A stretch of 64,000 nt of DNA from Flavobacterium sp. YO12. Its GTDB lineage: Bacteria; Bacteroidota; Bacteroidia; Flavobacteriales; Flavobacteriaceae. The notes beneath the pieces are model-generated. The model was not told the DNA's origin and made no database searches. It saw only the letters and a program-made list of their open reading frames with translations. The DNA is taken from assembly GCF_004119495.1 (NCBI RefSeq), contig NZ_NRQU01000007.1, forward strand, positions 62,001 to 126,000. Reading direction: 5' to 3'. Made by a program: the position numbers and the translations under genes. Below, piece by piece: positions 1-10,245 of the stretch (its first letter is position 1; each line of letters opens with the position of its first letter).

Positions 1-483
1 TTTATCTGTGCGTTTTACCCAAACATCAAAACCGTAAGCATCACCTTCTGTTTTTTCTAAAGCTTTCCCGTAAGCACGAAACGCAATTTTATCATTTTCC
101 CAAGCAAAATCATCTTTGCGTTCAGGAACGTAGCGCGCATATGTTTTTGCTGCAAAAGCTTCAGGTTTTCCTTTTTGAATAGAAAGGTTTAGTGTTGATT
201 TTGCTTTAACATTTACCTGCAATAATAAATTTTGAACAGCAGCAGAACCTTTATGTTCCAATTGAAAAGGAACCTGCTTTTTTGTGCTCGTATTAATTAC
301 AATAAAGTTTGTCGTGTCGATTTGCGGATAGGAGGAAAGTATGTCTTTCCATTTTACAGAAACCACAGTTTCTGTTTGATCTACAGTCAAATTGTTTTTA
401 ATAGTAATACTTGCTTTTGTCTGCCCAATAGAAGTAAAGGGTAAAATAAAAGTAAGTAGAAAAATGTATTTTATAATTTTCAT
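1..483 (-). CDS. DUF4861-family secreted protein (3' end beyond window)
   Basis: The reading frame opens with ATG at 483 and runs without a stop off the left edge, so 161 residues are visible and the C-terminus is missing. The first 20 or so residues form a signal peptide (MKIIKYIFLLTFILPFTSIG, then Gln), so the product is exported. The stretch YARYVPERKDDFAWENDKIA and the following AFRAYGKAL are what I associate with the DUF4861 family. Proteins of this family are common in Bacteroidota polysaccharide utilization loci, often beside polysaccharide lyases, but I know of no firmly established activity. It lies 237 bp downstream of the hybrid sensor gene on the same strand and probably belongs to the same locus. 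Family assignment rests on recalled motif similarity only. Confidence 0.7.
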   Translation of the reverse strand, partial: MKIIKYIFLLTFILPFTSIGQTKASITIKNNLTVDQTETVVSVKWKDILSSYPQIDTTNFIVINTSTKKQVPFQLEHKGSAAVQNLLLQVNVKAKSTLNLSIQKGKPEAFAAKTYARYVPERKDDFAWENDKIAFRAYGKALEKTEGDAYGFDVWVKRTDK

Positions 484-720
484 AAAATTTTAATTAATAG
501 TTTGTTATGTTGTTTTATTTAAAGTTGTTATTTTGTTTGAAAAAGGCATGAAATGAGCTTGTCGATCAGAAATGAAATCATTTTGCCGAGTCTGTAATTT
601 TCGAAATTATTGAGTTTGCCTTTGTGTAAAGACTTTGTTTTTGCAGCTGTTTAATTAAACAGGCAGAGGATTATAAAAGAGGCTTTTTGTTTGCATTAGT
701 TAGTTTGTATTGTTGTTTCG
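484..720. other. Intergenic region with a 16-bp perfect palindrome
   Basis: This AT-rich gap separates the end of the hybrid sensor gene from the start of the DUF4861 gene. It contains the perfect palindrome CTGTTTAATTAAACAG at 647-662, a possible operator or the core of a weak terminator. No minus-strand copy of the TAnnTTTG promoter element was found. Confidence 0.35.
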
Positions 721-3700
721 TTATTCTTTTGGCTGCTCTAGTTTGGCTAAATATTCGCTCGGCATACAGCCATAATGCTGCTTGAAAGCGGTTGAAAAAT
801 AAGACGGAGAGTTAAAACCGCACATATAGGTAATTTGTGCAATTGTGTATCGCTTACTCTGCATTAATTCTACTGCTTTTTTAAATCGGATTCTTTTTAT
901 AAAATCCATCGCCGATTCGCCTGTAATAGCTTTGAGTTTTAGATAAAGATTAGAACGGCTCATACCAATTTGTCGGCTGAAATGATCTACTGAAAACTCA
1001 GAATCGGCCAAATGATCTTCTACAATTTGTATGGCTTGCTTAAGAAAATCTTCGTCAAGCGTGTTAAAAGCAATGTTTTCGGGAACCATTTCTTTCCCTA
1101 CAGCATAATATTCCTTTAAACGTTTACGCGAGCGCAGCAAATTTGTAATTTTTGCGGCCAATATTGGAGTCGAAAAAGGTTTTGTAATATAATCATCAGC
1201 GCCCATTTCTATTCCTTTTAACTGCTGGCTGGTTTCGGTTCTGGCGGTTAAAAGCACTAATGGAATATGCGAAGTATTGATGTTTTGTTTAACACGTTTG
1301 CAAAAATGCAATCCGTCAAGTTCTGGCATCATTACATCGCTGATGATAATATCAAATTGGTGAATTTCTAGAAGTTCTAAAGCCATTTGACCATTGTAAG
1401 CGGCTGTTACATCATAAATTTTACCAAAGTAATCCTGCAGATAATCTATAATCTCTTTATTGTCATCAACTAAAAGCAGTTTTATTGGCTGATCTCTTTC
1501 TGCTAATTCGTTTTCTTCTTCAAGAGTGTTTTCGTTATCAAGTTCATTATCAGTAACGATATCTAATTCATATAAAGAATCCTCGATATGCTGATCGTTT
1601 TTATAAGCTTGATCAGAAAGAGGAATTGTTACTTTAAAAACACTTCCAACTTCTTTAGTACTTTCGGCAGAAATTTCTCCGTGATGCAGTTCGACTAAGC
1701 GTTTTGTAAAAGCCAAACCAACACCAGAGCCCAAATTCATTTCACGATTGTTTACCTGATAAAAGCGATCGAATACTTTTGATAAATCGTCTTCACTAAT
1801 TCCAACCCCCGTGTCAGCGACTTTTATTTCTACAGTTTCATTTTTCTTTACTAATTCCAGCGTAATGCTTTGACCCGTTTTGGTGTATTTGAACGCATTG
1901 GATAAAAGATTAAACAAAATCTTTTCCATAGCATCTTTATCAAAATAAAATAAAAGCTGTTCTTCGTTTGTATGAAAGGTAAAATGAATATCGTTTTTTT
2001 CTGAAAGCGGTTTAAACGACTCGTAAATTTCACGTGTAAAACGAACAATATCACCTTTGCCCACTTTAAGCTGTCGCGTTCCCATTTCGGTTTTTCTAAA
2101 CTCAAAAAGCTGATCGACTAAGTTGTACAATCTTTTTGCATTTATAAACATTAGTTCGTGTTTCTTCTTAGATATTTTGTCCGCAAACGGGGTCTTTAAT
2201 AATTCCTCTAAAGGAGCCAGAATCAATGTTAATGGCGTTCTTAATTCATGCGAAACATTAGTAAAGAAATCCATTTTTACTTGGTTGATATAACTTACTC
2301 TTTCTTTGTCAATTCGTTCTAATTTTAACTGTTGTTCAGCTTGAATTCTTTCTTTAATAATTTTAAAACCAATATAAACCGCAATACCAATAATGGTTAA
2401 TAACAACAGCGAAAACCAAAGCGTTTTATACCAAGGCGCAAGAATATCAATTGTTAGACTTCTTACCGCGCTCATTTCGCCATTTGGACCTACGGCTTTG
2501 ATTTGAAAGTTGTATTTTCCTGCTGGTAAATTGCTGTAGCTCACTTTTAACTGATCTGTGCGCTGCCAGTCTTTATCAATGCCGTCGAGTTTATAATAGT
2601 AATACGTTCTATTAGAAGAAATATAGTTGAAGGTGTTGAAAAAGATACTGAATTGCTTGTATTCTGAGCCAATTTCGAGTTCTTTTACCTGATCGATATG
2701 TTGTTCTAAAATATTGGTTTCATCGTTTACCGCAACCGTTTTGTTTAAAACCTCGAGTGTTGTAAAACTTAGTTTTAAAGGCAGCGGTTTTTGTTTAATC
2801 ATAGCAGGATAGAAGTACGAAATACCTTTGATACCGCCAAAAAGTAACATACCATCTTGTGCTTTACAAAACGAATATTCGTTAAACTGTTTGTTTTGCA
2901 AACCGTCACTTTCGTCAAAATTTTGAACCGTACGACTGTCTGGATTAAATTTGATCAGGCCGTGATTGGTAGAAATCCATAAATTACCATCATCATCAGG
3001 AACAATGCCGTAAATGGTTTCTTCAAAAAAGTCTTTTCGAGCTTTGAAGCTTATAAAAGATTCTTGGTTTTCGTCATACAAACGCAAGCCTTCTCTAGTG
3101 CCAATCCAAATTCGGTTTTTTTGATCTTCGGTTACACAATTGATAATATCTTCGCTTAGTTTTCCGTGCCCCACATTTCCAAACAAAAGCGTATCAGGAT
3201 AAAAGAGTGTAACTCCGTTTGTAGTTCCTATCCAAATACGGTTTTTACTGTCTTCAAACAAAAAAGTAACAGCGTCTGATGTTAAACGTTTTCCAGCTTT
3301 GTCGAGATGAATGTGAGTAAAAGTTTTGGTCTCGGGGTGAAATTGGTCTAAACCAGTTCTGGTACCCACCCAAATACGACCTTTAGAATCTTTCAGCAAA
3401 GCATAGACTAAATCTCCTGCAATACTGTTAGGATTTTTTTCGTCATGACGAAATCGCTCTGCTGTTCCAGATTTTGGATTAAGAAGATTCATTCCGCCAT
3501 TATGAGTACCAACAAGTACATTACCATTATCATCAAAAGCAATGGCTTTAATATTATTAGAACTTATACTGTTAGGATTGTTTTCGCTATTTGAATAATA
3601 ACTGATTGTGCCAGCGTTTTTGTTCCAATAGTTTATTCCTTTGTCATTAGTTCCTATCCAGAAATTTCCTTTAGCATCTTGTTTAATTACGCCAATAACT

Positions 3701-4761
3701 TCATCGTTTAAAGATGGTTTAGCCGAGTTTTGGCTTAAAATATTAAACTTTATATCATTTTTATGATAATAGTTAATACCACCATAGTAGGTTCCCAGCC
3801 AGATTCCGTTTTGTTTATCCTTCAAAAAACAGCGTACCGAATTTTGAGCAATGGTGTAAGGTTGTGAAATTTGATGATAATAATTTGTAAAAGAATTAGC
3901 CGATGGATTATAAATAGAAAGTCCTCTAAAAGTACCAAACCAGATATTGCCTTCGGTATCTTTACCCACACAACGAATATTATTATCAGCAATACTATTT
4001 GATGATGAACTGTGTGTAAGACTTGAAGTCTGGCGGTTTTGACCATTATACAAAATCACTCCATAACCTTCGGTTGCAATCCATAAGTTCTTGTTATCTA
4101 CAAAAACACTATTGATGTAAGGTTTGTTAGTTCCTAAATTCAGTTTTTTTAATTGATGTGTTTTTGGATTTAATTGAAAAAGACCAACATCGGTGCCTAT
4201 AAGAAGCTGCTGCTGCCAAAAACCGACGTAAGCAATCTCTTTTATTTCGTGAGAAGAAGCTTTAAATTTAATATTGGTAAATTTTCCGTCTTTTGGCGAA
4301 AGAACAAAAATCTCTCCTGTAATTGATGCTGCCCAAATACGATGTTCACTGTCTTCTGTTATTGACGAAATATACCATTCGCCTAAACTTTTTGGAAACT
4401 GGTAATTGGTAAAGTTATCAGTATCATAATTATAAACACTTAAACCTTGATTTCCGCCTATCCATAATCGCCCTTTATGATCTGTAAACAAACTTCGAAT
4501 GAAATAAGACTGTAAACTATTTTTAGCGTTTTTTAAAGGGCGATACACTTTAAAACCTTTACTGTCATAACGATTTAATCCGTCTTGCGTTCCTATCCAG
4601 ATAAAACCTAAAGTATCTTGCTGGATGGCAAAAACAGAACTTTGCGACAAGCCCTTATCTACCGAAATAGTTCGGAAATAGCGATCTTGTACCTGCGCAT
4701 AACTTTTCACGGAGAAAAGAGTTATGTAGAAAAACGTAAAAAGGAGAATCGTTTTCTTCAT
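721..4761 (-). CDS. Hybrid two-component system sensor/regulator (HTCS)
   Basis: A 1346-residue single-chain sensor and transcription factor that in Bacteroidota switches a polysaccharide locus on when an oligosaccharide binds its periplasmic part. Domains in order: signal peptide (about 1-23); a long series of two-component-regulator propeller repeats (about 30-690) with repeated 'G.IWIGT..G' strands; a Y_Y_Y domain (about 715-773); one membrane helix (about 781-799); HisKA with the phospho-accepting His near 838 (NVSHELRTP); HATPase with the NAFKYT and DTGVGI boxes; a receiver domain from about 1092 with phospho-accepting Asp near 1142 (IIISDVMMPELDG); and a C-terminal AraC-type helix-turn-helix (about 1240-1340). 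All signature residues are present, so it should be functional. It is embedded in the lyase/SusCD locus and is the obvious regulator of it. Confidence 0.95.
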   Translation of the reverse strand: MKKTILLFTFFYITLFSVKSYAQVQDRYFRTISVDKGLSQSSVFAIQQDTLGFIWIGTQDGLNRYDSKGFKVYRPLKNAKNSLQSYFIRSLFTDHKGRLWIGGNQGLSVYNYDTDNFTNYQFPKSLGEWYISSITEDSEHRIWAASITGEIFVLSPKDGKFTNIKFKASSHEIKEIAYVGFWQQQLLIGTDVGLFQLNPKTHQLKKLNLGTNKPYINSVFVDNKNLWIATEGYGVILYNGQNRQTSSLTHSSSSNSIADNNIRCVGKDTEGNIWFGTFRGLSIYNPSANSFTNYYHQISQPYTIAQNSVRCFLKDKQNGIWLGTYYGGINYYHKNDIKFNILSQNSAKPSLNDEVIGVIKQDAKGNFWIGTNDKGINYWNKNAGTISYYSNSENNPNSISSNNIKAIAFDDNGNVLVGTHNGGMNLLNPKSGTAERFRHDEKNPNSIAGDLVYALLKDSKGRIWVGTRTGLDQFHPETKTFTHIHLDKAGKRLTSDAVTFLFEDSKNRIWIGTTNGVTLFYPDTLLFGNVGHGKLSEDIINCVTEDQKNRIWIGTREGLRLYDENQESFISFKARKDFFEETIYGIVPDDDGNLWISTNHGLIKFNPDSRTVQNFDESDGLQNKQFNEYSFCKAQDGMLLFGGIKGISYFYPAMIKQKPLPLKLSFTTLEVLNKTVAVNDETNILEQHIDQVKELEIGSEYKQFSIFFNTFNYISSNRTYYYYKLDGIDKDWQRTDQLKVSYSNLPAGKYNFQIKAVGPNGEMSAVRSLTIDILAPWYKTLWFSLLLLTIIGIAVYIGFKIIKERIQAEQQLKLERIDKERVSYINQVKMDFFTNVSHELRTPLTLILAPLEELLKTPFADKISKKKHELMFINAKRLYNLVDQLFEFRKTEMGTRQLKVGKGDIVRFTREIYESFKPLSEKNDIHFTFHTNEEQLLFYFDKDAMEKILFNLLSNAFKYTKTGQSITLELVKKNETVEIKVADTGVGISEDDLSKVFDRFYQVNNREMNLGSGVGLAFTKRLVELHHGEISAESTKEVGSVFKVTIPLSDQAYKNDQHIEDSLYELDIVTDNELDNENTLEEENELAERDQPIKLLLVDDNKEIIDYLQDYFGKIYDVTAAYNGQMALELLEIHQFDIIISDVMMPELDGLHFCKRVKQNINTSHIPLVLLTARTETSQQLKGIEMGADDYITKPFSTPILAAKITNLLRSRKRLKEYYAVGKEMVPENIAFNTLDEDFLKQAIQIVEDHLADSEFSVDHFSRQIGMSRSNLYLKLKAITGESAMDFIKRIRFKKAVELMQSKRYTIAQITYMCGFNSPSYFSTAFKQHYGCMPSEYLAKLEQPKE

Positions 4762-4853
4762 AAAGGTTTGAATTATAATTTATTGTTTGGTTTGGCTTCT
4801 TGTTTAAAAGAACGTAAGCTCTAATTTAAACAAAAAGAAAACACTTTATTCTT

Positions 4854-7540
4854 TTAATTTTTATCGTATTTAGCTGCGTCTGGCAATTCGTCAACAACTT
4901 CTTGTTTGTTTACTTTAGAATTGTAAATTTCTAGTAATACTGAACTTCCAGCAATTTTTGGTGCATATTTTTTTCCTTCAAACTCTAGAGATTGATTGCC
5001 AAAACTAAATGCTGATTTTGCTGATTTGCCAATTACTTGTAAAGCCGCTGTTTTCTTGCCGTCTAACTGTGCTAAAATTTCCCAATCTCCAACTTGTAAA
5101 TGCTTTAATTCATTAACGTTTGATAATGTTTTAATGACTTCTGTTTTACCTTCTTTGATTTGAATGATCGTTAAGAATCTAAATTTTTGTTTAGGTTCTG
5201 AGGTAATTCCAGCATGCCATTGGTTTTTAAAATCTTTAATTTTACCTTCATCATCGGTAACTTTATTCCAGTTTACTGCCGCTTCAAAAAACTGATTGTG
5301 TACAGCCATTTTTAACGGACTTTCGGCATAAACATTAGCAGTAACATTTCCTAAGTCTGTTTTTACAACAAATTGCTGCTGATTCGATTTTTCTGCATTC
5401 TGACCTTCAATAGTATAATATGGGCAATGAAATTGTGTCGTCCATTTAACTGGATTTTTGGCTTCTAGTTCGTCGTACAAAACAATATATCCGCCTTCTA
5501 ATTGCAGCATATGTCTTCTGTATAAGGTTACACCAGATTCTCCGTAACCGTTTTCTTTGCTAGGTACAACTTTAATTTGTTCGAATCTGTTGAGCCAGAA
5601 TTCGCTTTTAATTTCGCCATAAGCATTGCTTGCATCTCCTAAAGCATACTGAATACGTTTTCCAGAAATCGCTCTCGGAATCCATCCGTAACCTTCTTCA
5701 CCGATTTTTTGATTTAAACTGTCGGCCAAAATAGTGTTGTATGCTTTTGTAGATCTATAATGCAAAAGATTGTGTTTGTCGCTGAAATTGCTGTAGTAAC
5801 CCGTTCCTCCAAAGATTACTTTTCCTTTATAGTTAATGGTAAAAGCATTTTGCGAAGCGTGTCCATGTCCCGAAGAACCAAAGGGACTGCTGAATAAATA
5901 ACTGCTCAAAGATTTGTCGGCGTTGGCTAAATCTTCATGCATAGCAACAACTCCGATATCTCCAAATTTGCGTGTTTTAGGCAAATCTGAAGGAGATGAA
6001 ACAGGTAATTTTCGGTTTGGTTTAAAATTTAAAAGACGGAAAAGCAGGAAATCATCTGTTCCATGATAATAAGACGGATATTCTTTTTTTATTCCGTCAA
6101 CATACCAGTTTAAATAAGGATTATCAATTTTATAAGTCAGTGCATCTGCAAACCAAGCTTCGCCTTTTACAATGTAAGGAATATTCTCCCACATGTCGCC
6201 AATTGCAGTGCTTGCCGATTTATTAGGATGTGTATAAAGCATATAATAAGGCAGATTCTGCATCCACGGCAATTTGAAATAATCGACTCCGCTAAAATCG
6301 CCAAACATTTGAGAAAGATAAATTATCGATTTAAAGTTGACTCTAAAATAACCGTTTCCTTCGTGCCAGCCGCCGTCTGTTGTGCCAAGAACTGGAAAAC
6401 GTGCCGACCATACTTCATACAAATAAGTAAGCCATTCTTTTGCTTCGGGCACATCGTTTATTACAGAAACTGTTGCAATAGCAAGGTTTCGCATCGTAAT
6501 TTGCCAAACGTGATTGTCGCTTACGTGCAACTCAAAACGATTTGGAAGATGATCGTAAACTCTTTTAGATCTAAATTTAATAATGTTTTTAAAAAGTTCT
6601 TTTTCATCTAGTGATAAAAAATCATATCCTGCATCATAAAACCAGCCTAAAGCTTCAAGTACTGCACCGCTTGTAAAATCATCGCCAGTTGCAAGTCCGT
6701 CAGGATTCATATTGGCAATATTTATGGCTCTGCGTTTGGCATCTAAAATGAAACGTTTGTCTTTAGTAAGCTGATAAGCAATACATAAATTACGAACAGG
6801 AGTACCAACAGCATCTCCAAAACCATGATACATTCGCTCGATAATTATTTTTTTTCTAACGGATTTTTGCCGGTTGTATCAATTACGCGTTGCGGTTTCT
6901 CAGTTGGGAGAGGAGCAAGCATTAATTTTTCCGCGTAAGCGATAAACTTTTTAGCCTCAGGATTATCAAGATTGTTTTTGTAAAAATCTTCGCCAATTGT
7001 GCGCATATCCCACAAAAGCGGATGTGCTCCTTCATTTCTTTTTAAAACTTCGTTTACAGGCGGAGAAACTTTTTGGTTTGCATATTTTGAATCAATAACG
7101 AAATCATAAGTTGGAGACCACGTCCATTGATTGCTGTTTTTTAGGGCGTACCCATATTTCCAATACCATTTTCCAGATTTTAAAGCCTGATGCAAAGGAT
7201 AAACCGCCCAACGTTGTTCGTTACTGGCAATTAAATCTTTAGTAAAGTTTTTATCGCTTGCCAGCATTACTTTGTATCGCACGTTGCCAATATTTGGATC
7301 TTCGGGAATTGCGCTGCCGCTTTCCATTGGTTTTACCATTTCTTTGCCGTTTGTTCCCGGCCAAAGCAGGGCAGGAGCATTTGTAGGCACCGTTATTCCG
7401 TTTACAGGATATGGCCATTCGCGTACTCTAGAATGTAATTTTTCGGCAGTGAGTTTAATTTCCGCAGGTTGCTGTGCAGCTAGTTTACCACTTAGAATTA
7501 GTAAGATCGCAAAACTTATTTTTTTTATCATGGTAATCAT
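4854..7540 (-). pseudogene. Heparinase II/III-family lyase (DUF4962 plus heparinase domain), frameshifted
   Basis: Two adjacent frames together match the intact neighbour at 7540-10230 end to end. The upstream part (7540-6845, 231 residues) has the signal peptide and most of the N-terminal DUF4962-type region, and stops after GKNPLEKK. The downstream part (6833-4854, 659 residues from its first Met) has the lyase domain, including DNHVWQ, GGWHEGNGYF and GSSGHGHASQNAF, where the expected catalytic His and Tyr residues lie. The break is an A8 run (minus sense, 6848-6855): one more A restores a continuous frame through KKIIIERMYHG, giving about 895 residues against 896 in the paralogue. The frame begins in a TAATG overlap with the gene upstream; an ATG at 7531 is an equally good start for the signal peptide. 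The downstream piece alone would lack a signal peptide. It may be a pseudogene, a slippage-corrected gene or a sequencing error. Confidence 0.85.
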
Positions 7541-10230
7541 TACTTAGTTTTAGAATCATATTTTGCGACATCTGGTAATTCGTCGATTACTTCTTGCAGC
7601 ATTGGTTTGTTATTGATAGTTTCAACAAGCATTGAGCTTCCGCTGGTTTGGTGTTGATACGTTTTTTTTCCTAGTTTAATAGCAGAAGCACCGTAATTAA
7701 AGGCTGCATTTAATTTTTCATTTTTAATGTTTAACATTGGAGCTTGATCACTATTTAATTGTGCAGATAGCTCCCAGTTGCCAAAATTTAGCTGAATGTT
7801 TCCATTTTTCAATGCAGCAGGTTTTATGATTTCTGCAGCTTTACCATCGATTTTAATGACGGTTAGAAAGCGCATTTTTTTACTTGGCGTTGAAGTTATT
7901 CCTGCATGCCACTGATTTTTGTATTCGAAAACTTTTCCGTCTGGGCCAGTTACTTTGTTCCAGTTTACGGCTGCTTCGGCAAATTTATCATGTACTTGCA
8001 TTTTAAGATCAGTATTAGCAAAAACACTTGTATTGACTAAACCTACATCTGTTTTTACGGTAAAATTCTGCTGTTTACTGTTGGCTGTTTCTTTTGATTC
8101 TATGGTATAATAAGGCACTTGAAATTGTGTTGTCCATTTTACAGGTTTTTCAGCTTCGAGTTCGTCATAAATCACCACATAACCATCTTCTAACTGCAGA
8201 TAATGCCTGCGATAAAGTGTAATATTTCGCTCTCCATATCCATTGGCTTCATTTGGTACGACATTAATTTTTTGAAAACGATCCAGCCAAAATTCATTTG
8301 TAATAGGACCGTAAGCTTTTGTAGCGTCGCCCAACACATATTGAATGTGTTTTCCGGTAATAAAACGTGGTGTCCAGCCATATCCGTCTTCGCCAATTTT
8401 CTGTCCCAAACTATCTGCTAAAATAGTAGAATAAGCTCTAGAAGTACGATAATCTAAAAGGTTATGACGATCACTAAAATTGCTGTAATAGCCAGTTCCT
8501 CCAAAAATTGTTTTGCCCTTATAGTTAATAGTAAATGCATTTTGTGAAGCATGACCGTGACCAGAAGAACCTATTGGGCAGCTAAAGAAATAACTGCTTA
8601 AATTTTTAGAAGTATCAGATAAATTTTCATGCATAGCCGTCATCCCGACATCTTTGAACCAACGTGATTTTGGTAATTCGCTAAAGGGAGATTCAGGCAG
8701 GTTTCGTTCTGCTTTGTAATTTAATAAGCGATAAAGCAAGAAGTCATCTGTTCCTTTAAAATGCTTTGGGTAATCCCTTTTAATATTGGCTACGTAAGTA
8801 TTCAAATAAGGATTGTTTATTCTGTATGAAAGAGCATCGGTAAATAAAGCATCTACATTAGCAATGTTTGGTTCTTTTTCCCACATATCGCCCATAGCCA
8901 TGCAAGATGCCGCCGATGGATGTGTGTAAAGTAAGAAATAAGGAACGTTTTGCATCCAAGGCAATTGAAAATAATCTACACCGCTCAAATCACCTAATAA
9001 TTGCGATAAATAAAGAAAAGACCTGAAGTTTACTTTAAAATAACCGCTTCCTTCATGCCATCCGCCGTCATTATTACTTAAAATAGGGTATCGGGCAGAC
9101 CAGACCTCATAAATATAAGTCAGCCATTTGTTGGCTTCAGGAAGCTCATCAACGGCTGCGACAGCACCAATTGCGAGATTTCGTAACGTAATCTGCCAAA
9201 CGTGATTGTCATTTATGTTGATTTCGAAGCGGTTTGGAAGATGGCGATAAATTCGGTCACCTCTTAATTTGATAACAGATTTTAAAAATACTTTTTCTTC
9301 GGGAGTCAGAAAATCAAATCCAGCATCGTAAAACCATCCAACGGCTTCTAACACTGCACCTCCTGTAAAATCATCACGAGTAGCTAAACCGTCTGGATTC
9401 ATGTGAGCAATATTCAACGCTCTGCGTTTGGCATCCAAAATAAATCTTTTGTCTTTTGTAAGCTGATATGCAATACAAAGATTACGTACAGGATTGCCTA
9501 CCATATCTCCAAAACCGTGGTACATGGCTTCGATATTGATTTTTTTCTGAAGTTCAGATTTACCGGTTGTGTCGATGTAACGTCTTGGTTTTTCTTCGGG
9601 AAGCGGCTCCAACATCAGTTTTTCAGCGTAAGCGATAAATTTTTTAGCTTCAGGATTTGATAGGTTTTTTAAGTAAAAATCGCTGCCTATTTTGTTCATA
9701 TTCCAAAGCCTCGGATGCTGTCCGCTAACACGCTGTAAAACAGTAGCGGCTGATGGTGAAACTAGATTGTTTACAGCAGCTGGATTAACGATAAAATCGT
9801 ATGCAGGTGACCAAACCCAGTTTTGTGAGCTTTTCTGGCGATAGGCATATTTCCAATACCATTTTCCAGATTTCAAAGGCTGATGAAGCGGATACATGGC
9901 CCATTCTTGCTCTTCGCTTGTGATCAAGTTTTGCTTAAAATCAGGATCAGAAGCGAGCATTACTTTATAAACCACGTGGTGAATTTTTGGATCGATGGTG
10001 AAATCGTCTCCAATATCTCCTGATAATACAATATTCTTTTCGCCATTTGTTCCCGGCCAAAGCAAAGCTGGAGCATTGGTATTGATGGTTACTCCGTTTG
10101 CAGGATAAGGCCATTCTCTAAGTCTGCTATGCAGTTTTTCGGCTTTCAGCTGAATCGTTGCCGGCTGTTGACCATATATTTGAAATGTTATTACAAATAG
10201 CAATAACATAAGTGTTTTTTTTTGCAACAT
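7540..10230 (-). CDS. Heparinase II/III-family polysaccharide lyase (DUF4962 plus heparinase domain; PL21-like)
   Basis: A secreted 896-residue protein predicted to cleave a uronic-acid-containing polysaccharide by beta-elimination. A signal peptide (about 1-20, ending IYGQQ) is followed by an N-terminal all-beta region of DUF4962 type (about 25-225), an alpha-toroid from about 230 (MYHGFGDMVGNPVRNLCIAY) and a C-terminal beta-sandwich. Candidate catalytic or metal residues, by analogy with heparinase II, are His343 in NDNHVWQ, Tyr397 in GGWHEGSGYF and His558/His560 in GSSGHGHASQNAF. Heparinase II of Pedobacter is shorter (about 770 residues), so the extra N-terminal region is a real difference. 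It sits 15 bp after the sulfatase gene and overlaps the frameshifted paralogue by TAATG, so the three form an operon. PL21-like is my reading; the exact lyase family needs a profile search. Confidence 0.85.
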   Translation of the reverse strand: MLQKKTLMLLLFVITFQIYGQQPATIQLKAEKLHSRLREWPYPANGVTINTNAPALLWPGTNGEKNIVLSGDIGDDFTIDPKIHHVVYKVMLASDPDFKQNLITSEEQEWAMYPLHQPLKSGKWYWKYAYRQKSSQNWVWSPAYDFIVNPAAVNNLVSPSAATVLQRVSGQHPRLWNMNKIGSDFYLKNLSNPEAKKFIAYAEKLMLEPLPEEKPRRYIDTTGKSELQKKINIEAMYHGFGDMVGNPVRNLCIAYQLTKDKRFILDAKRRALNIAHMNPDGLATRDDFTGGAVLEAVGWFYDAGFDFLTPEEKVFLKSVIKLRGDRIYRHLPNRFEININDNHVWQITLRNLAIGAVAAVDELPEANKWLTYIYEVWSARYPILSNNDGGWHEGSGYFKVNFRSFLYLSQLLGDLSGVDYFQLPWMQNVPYFLLYTHPSAASCMAMGDMWEKEPNIANVDALFTDALSYRINNPYLNTYVANIKRDYPKHFKGTDDFLLYRLLNYKAERNLPESPFSELPKSRWFKDVGMTAMHENLSDTSKNLSSYFFSCPIGSSGHGHASQNAFTINYKGKTIFGGTGYYSNFSDRHNLLDYRTSRAYSTILADSLGQKIGEDGYGWTPRFITGKHIQYVLGDATKAYGPITNEFWLDRFQKINVVPNEANGYGERNITLYRRHYLQLEDGYVVIYDELEAEKPVKWTTQFQVPYYTIESKETANSKQQNFTVKTDVGLVNTSVFANTDLKMQVHDKFAEAAVNWNKVTGPDGKVFEYKNQWHAGITSTPSKKMRFLTVIKIDGKAAEIIKPAALKNGNIQLNFGNWELSAQLNSDQAPMLNIKNEKLNAAFNYGASAIKLGKKTYQHQTSGSSMLVETINNKPMLQEVIDELPDVAKYDSKTK

Positions 10231-10245
10231 AATCTTGTTTTTGGT

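Noticed and set aside
6228..6611. 127-residue plus-strand frame opposite the heparinase paralogue
   Set aside because: It is antisense to a well-supported lyase domain, has no recognisable features and no promoter or neighbour support.
6845..6860. Programmed -1/+1 ribosomal frameshift in the heparinase paralogue
   Set aside because: No slippery heptamer with a downstream structure was recognised and the intact paralogue has no such site; mutation, sequencing error or transcript slippage are simpler.
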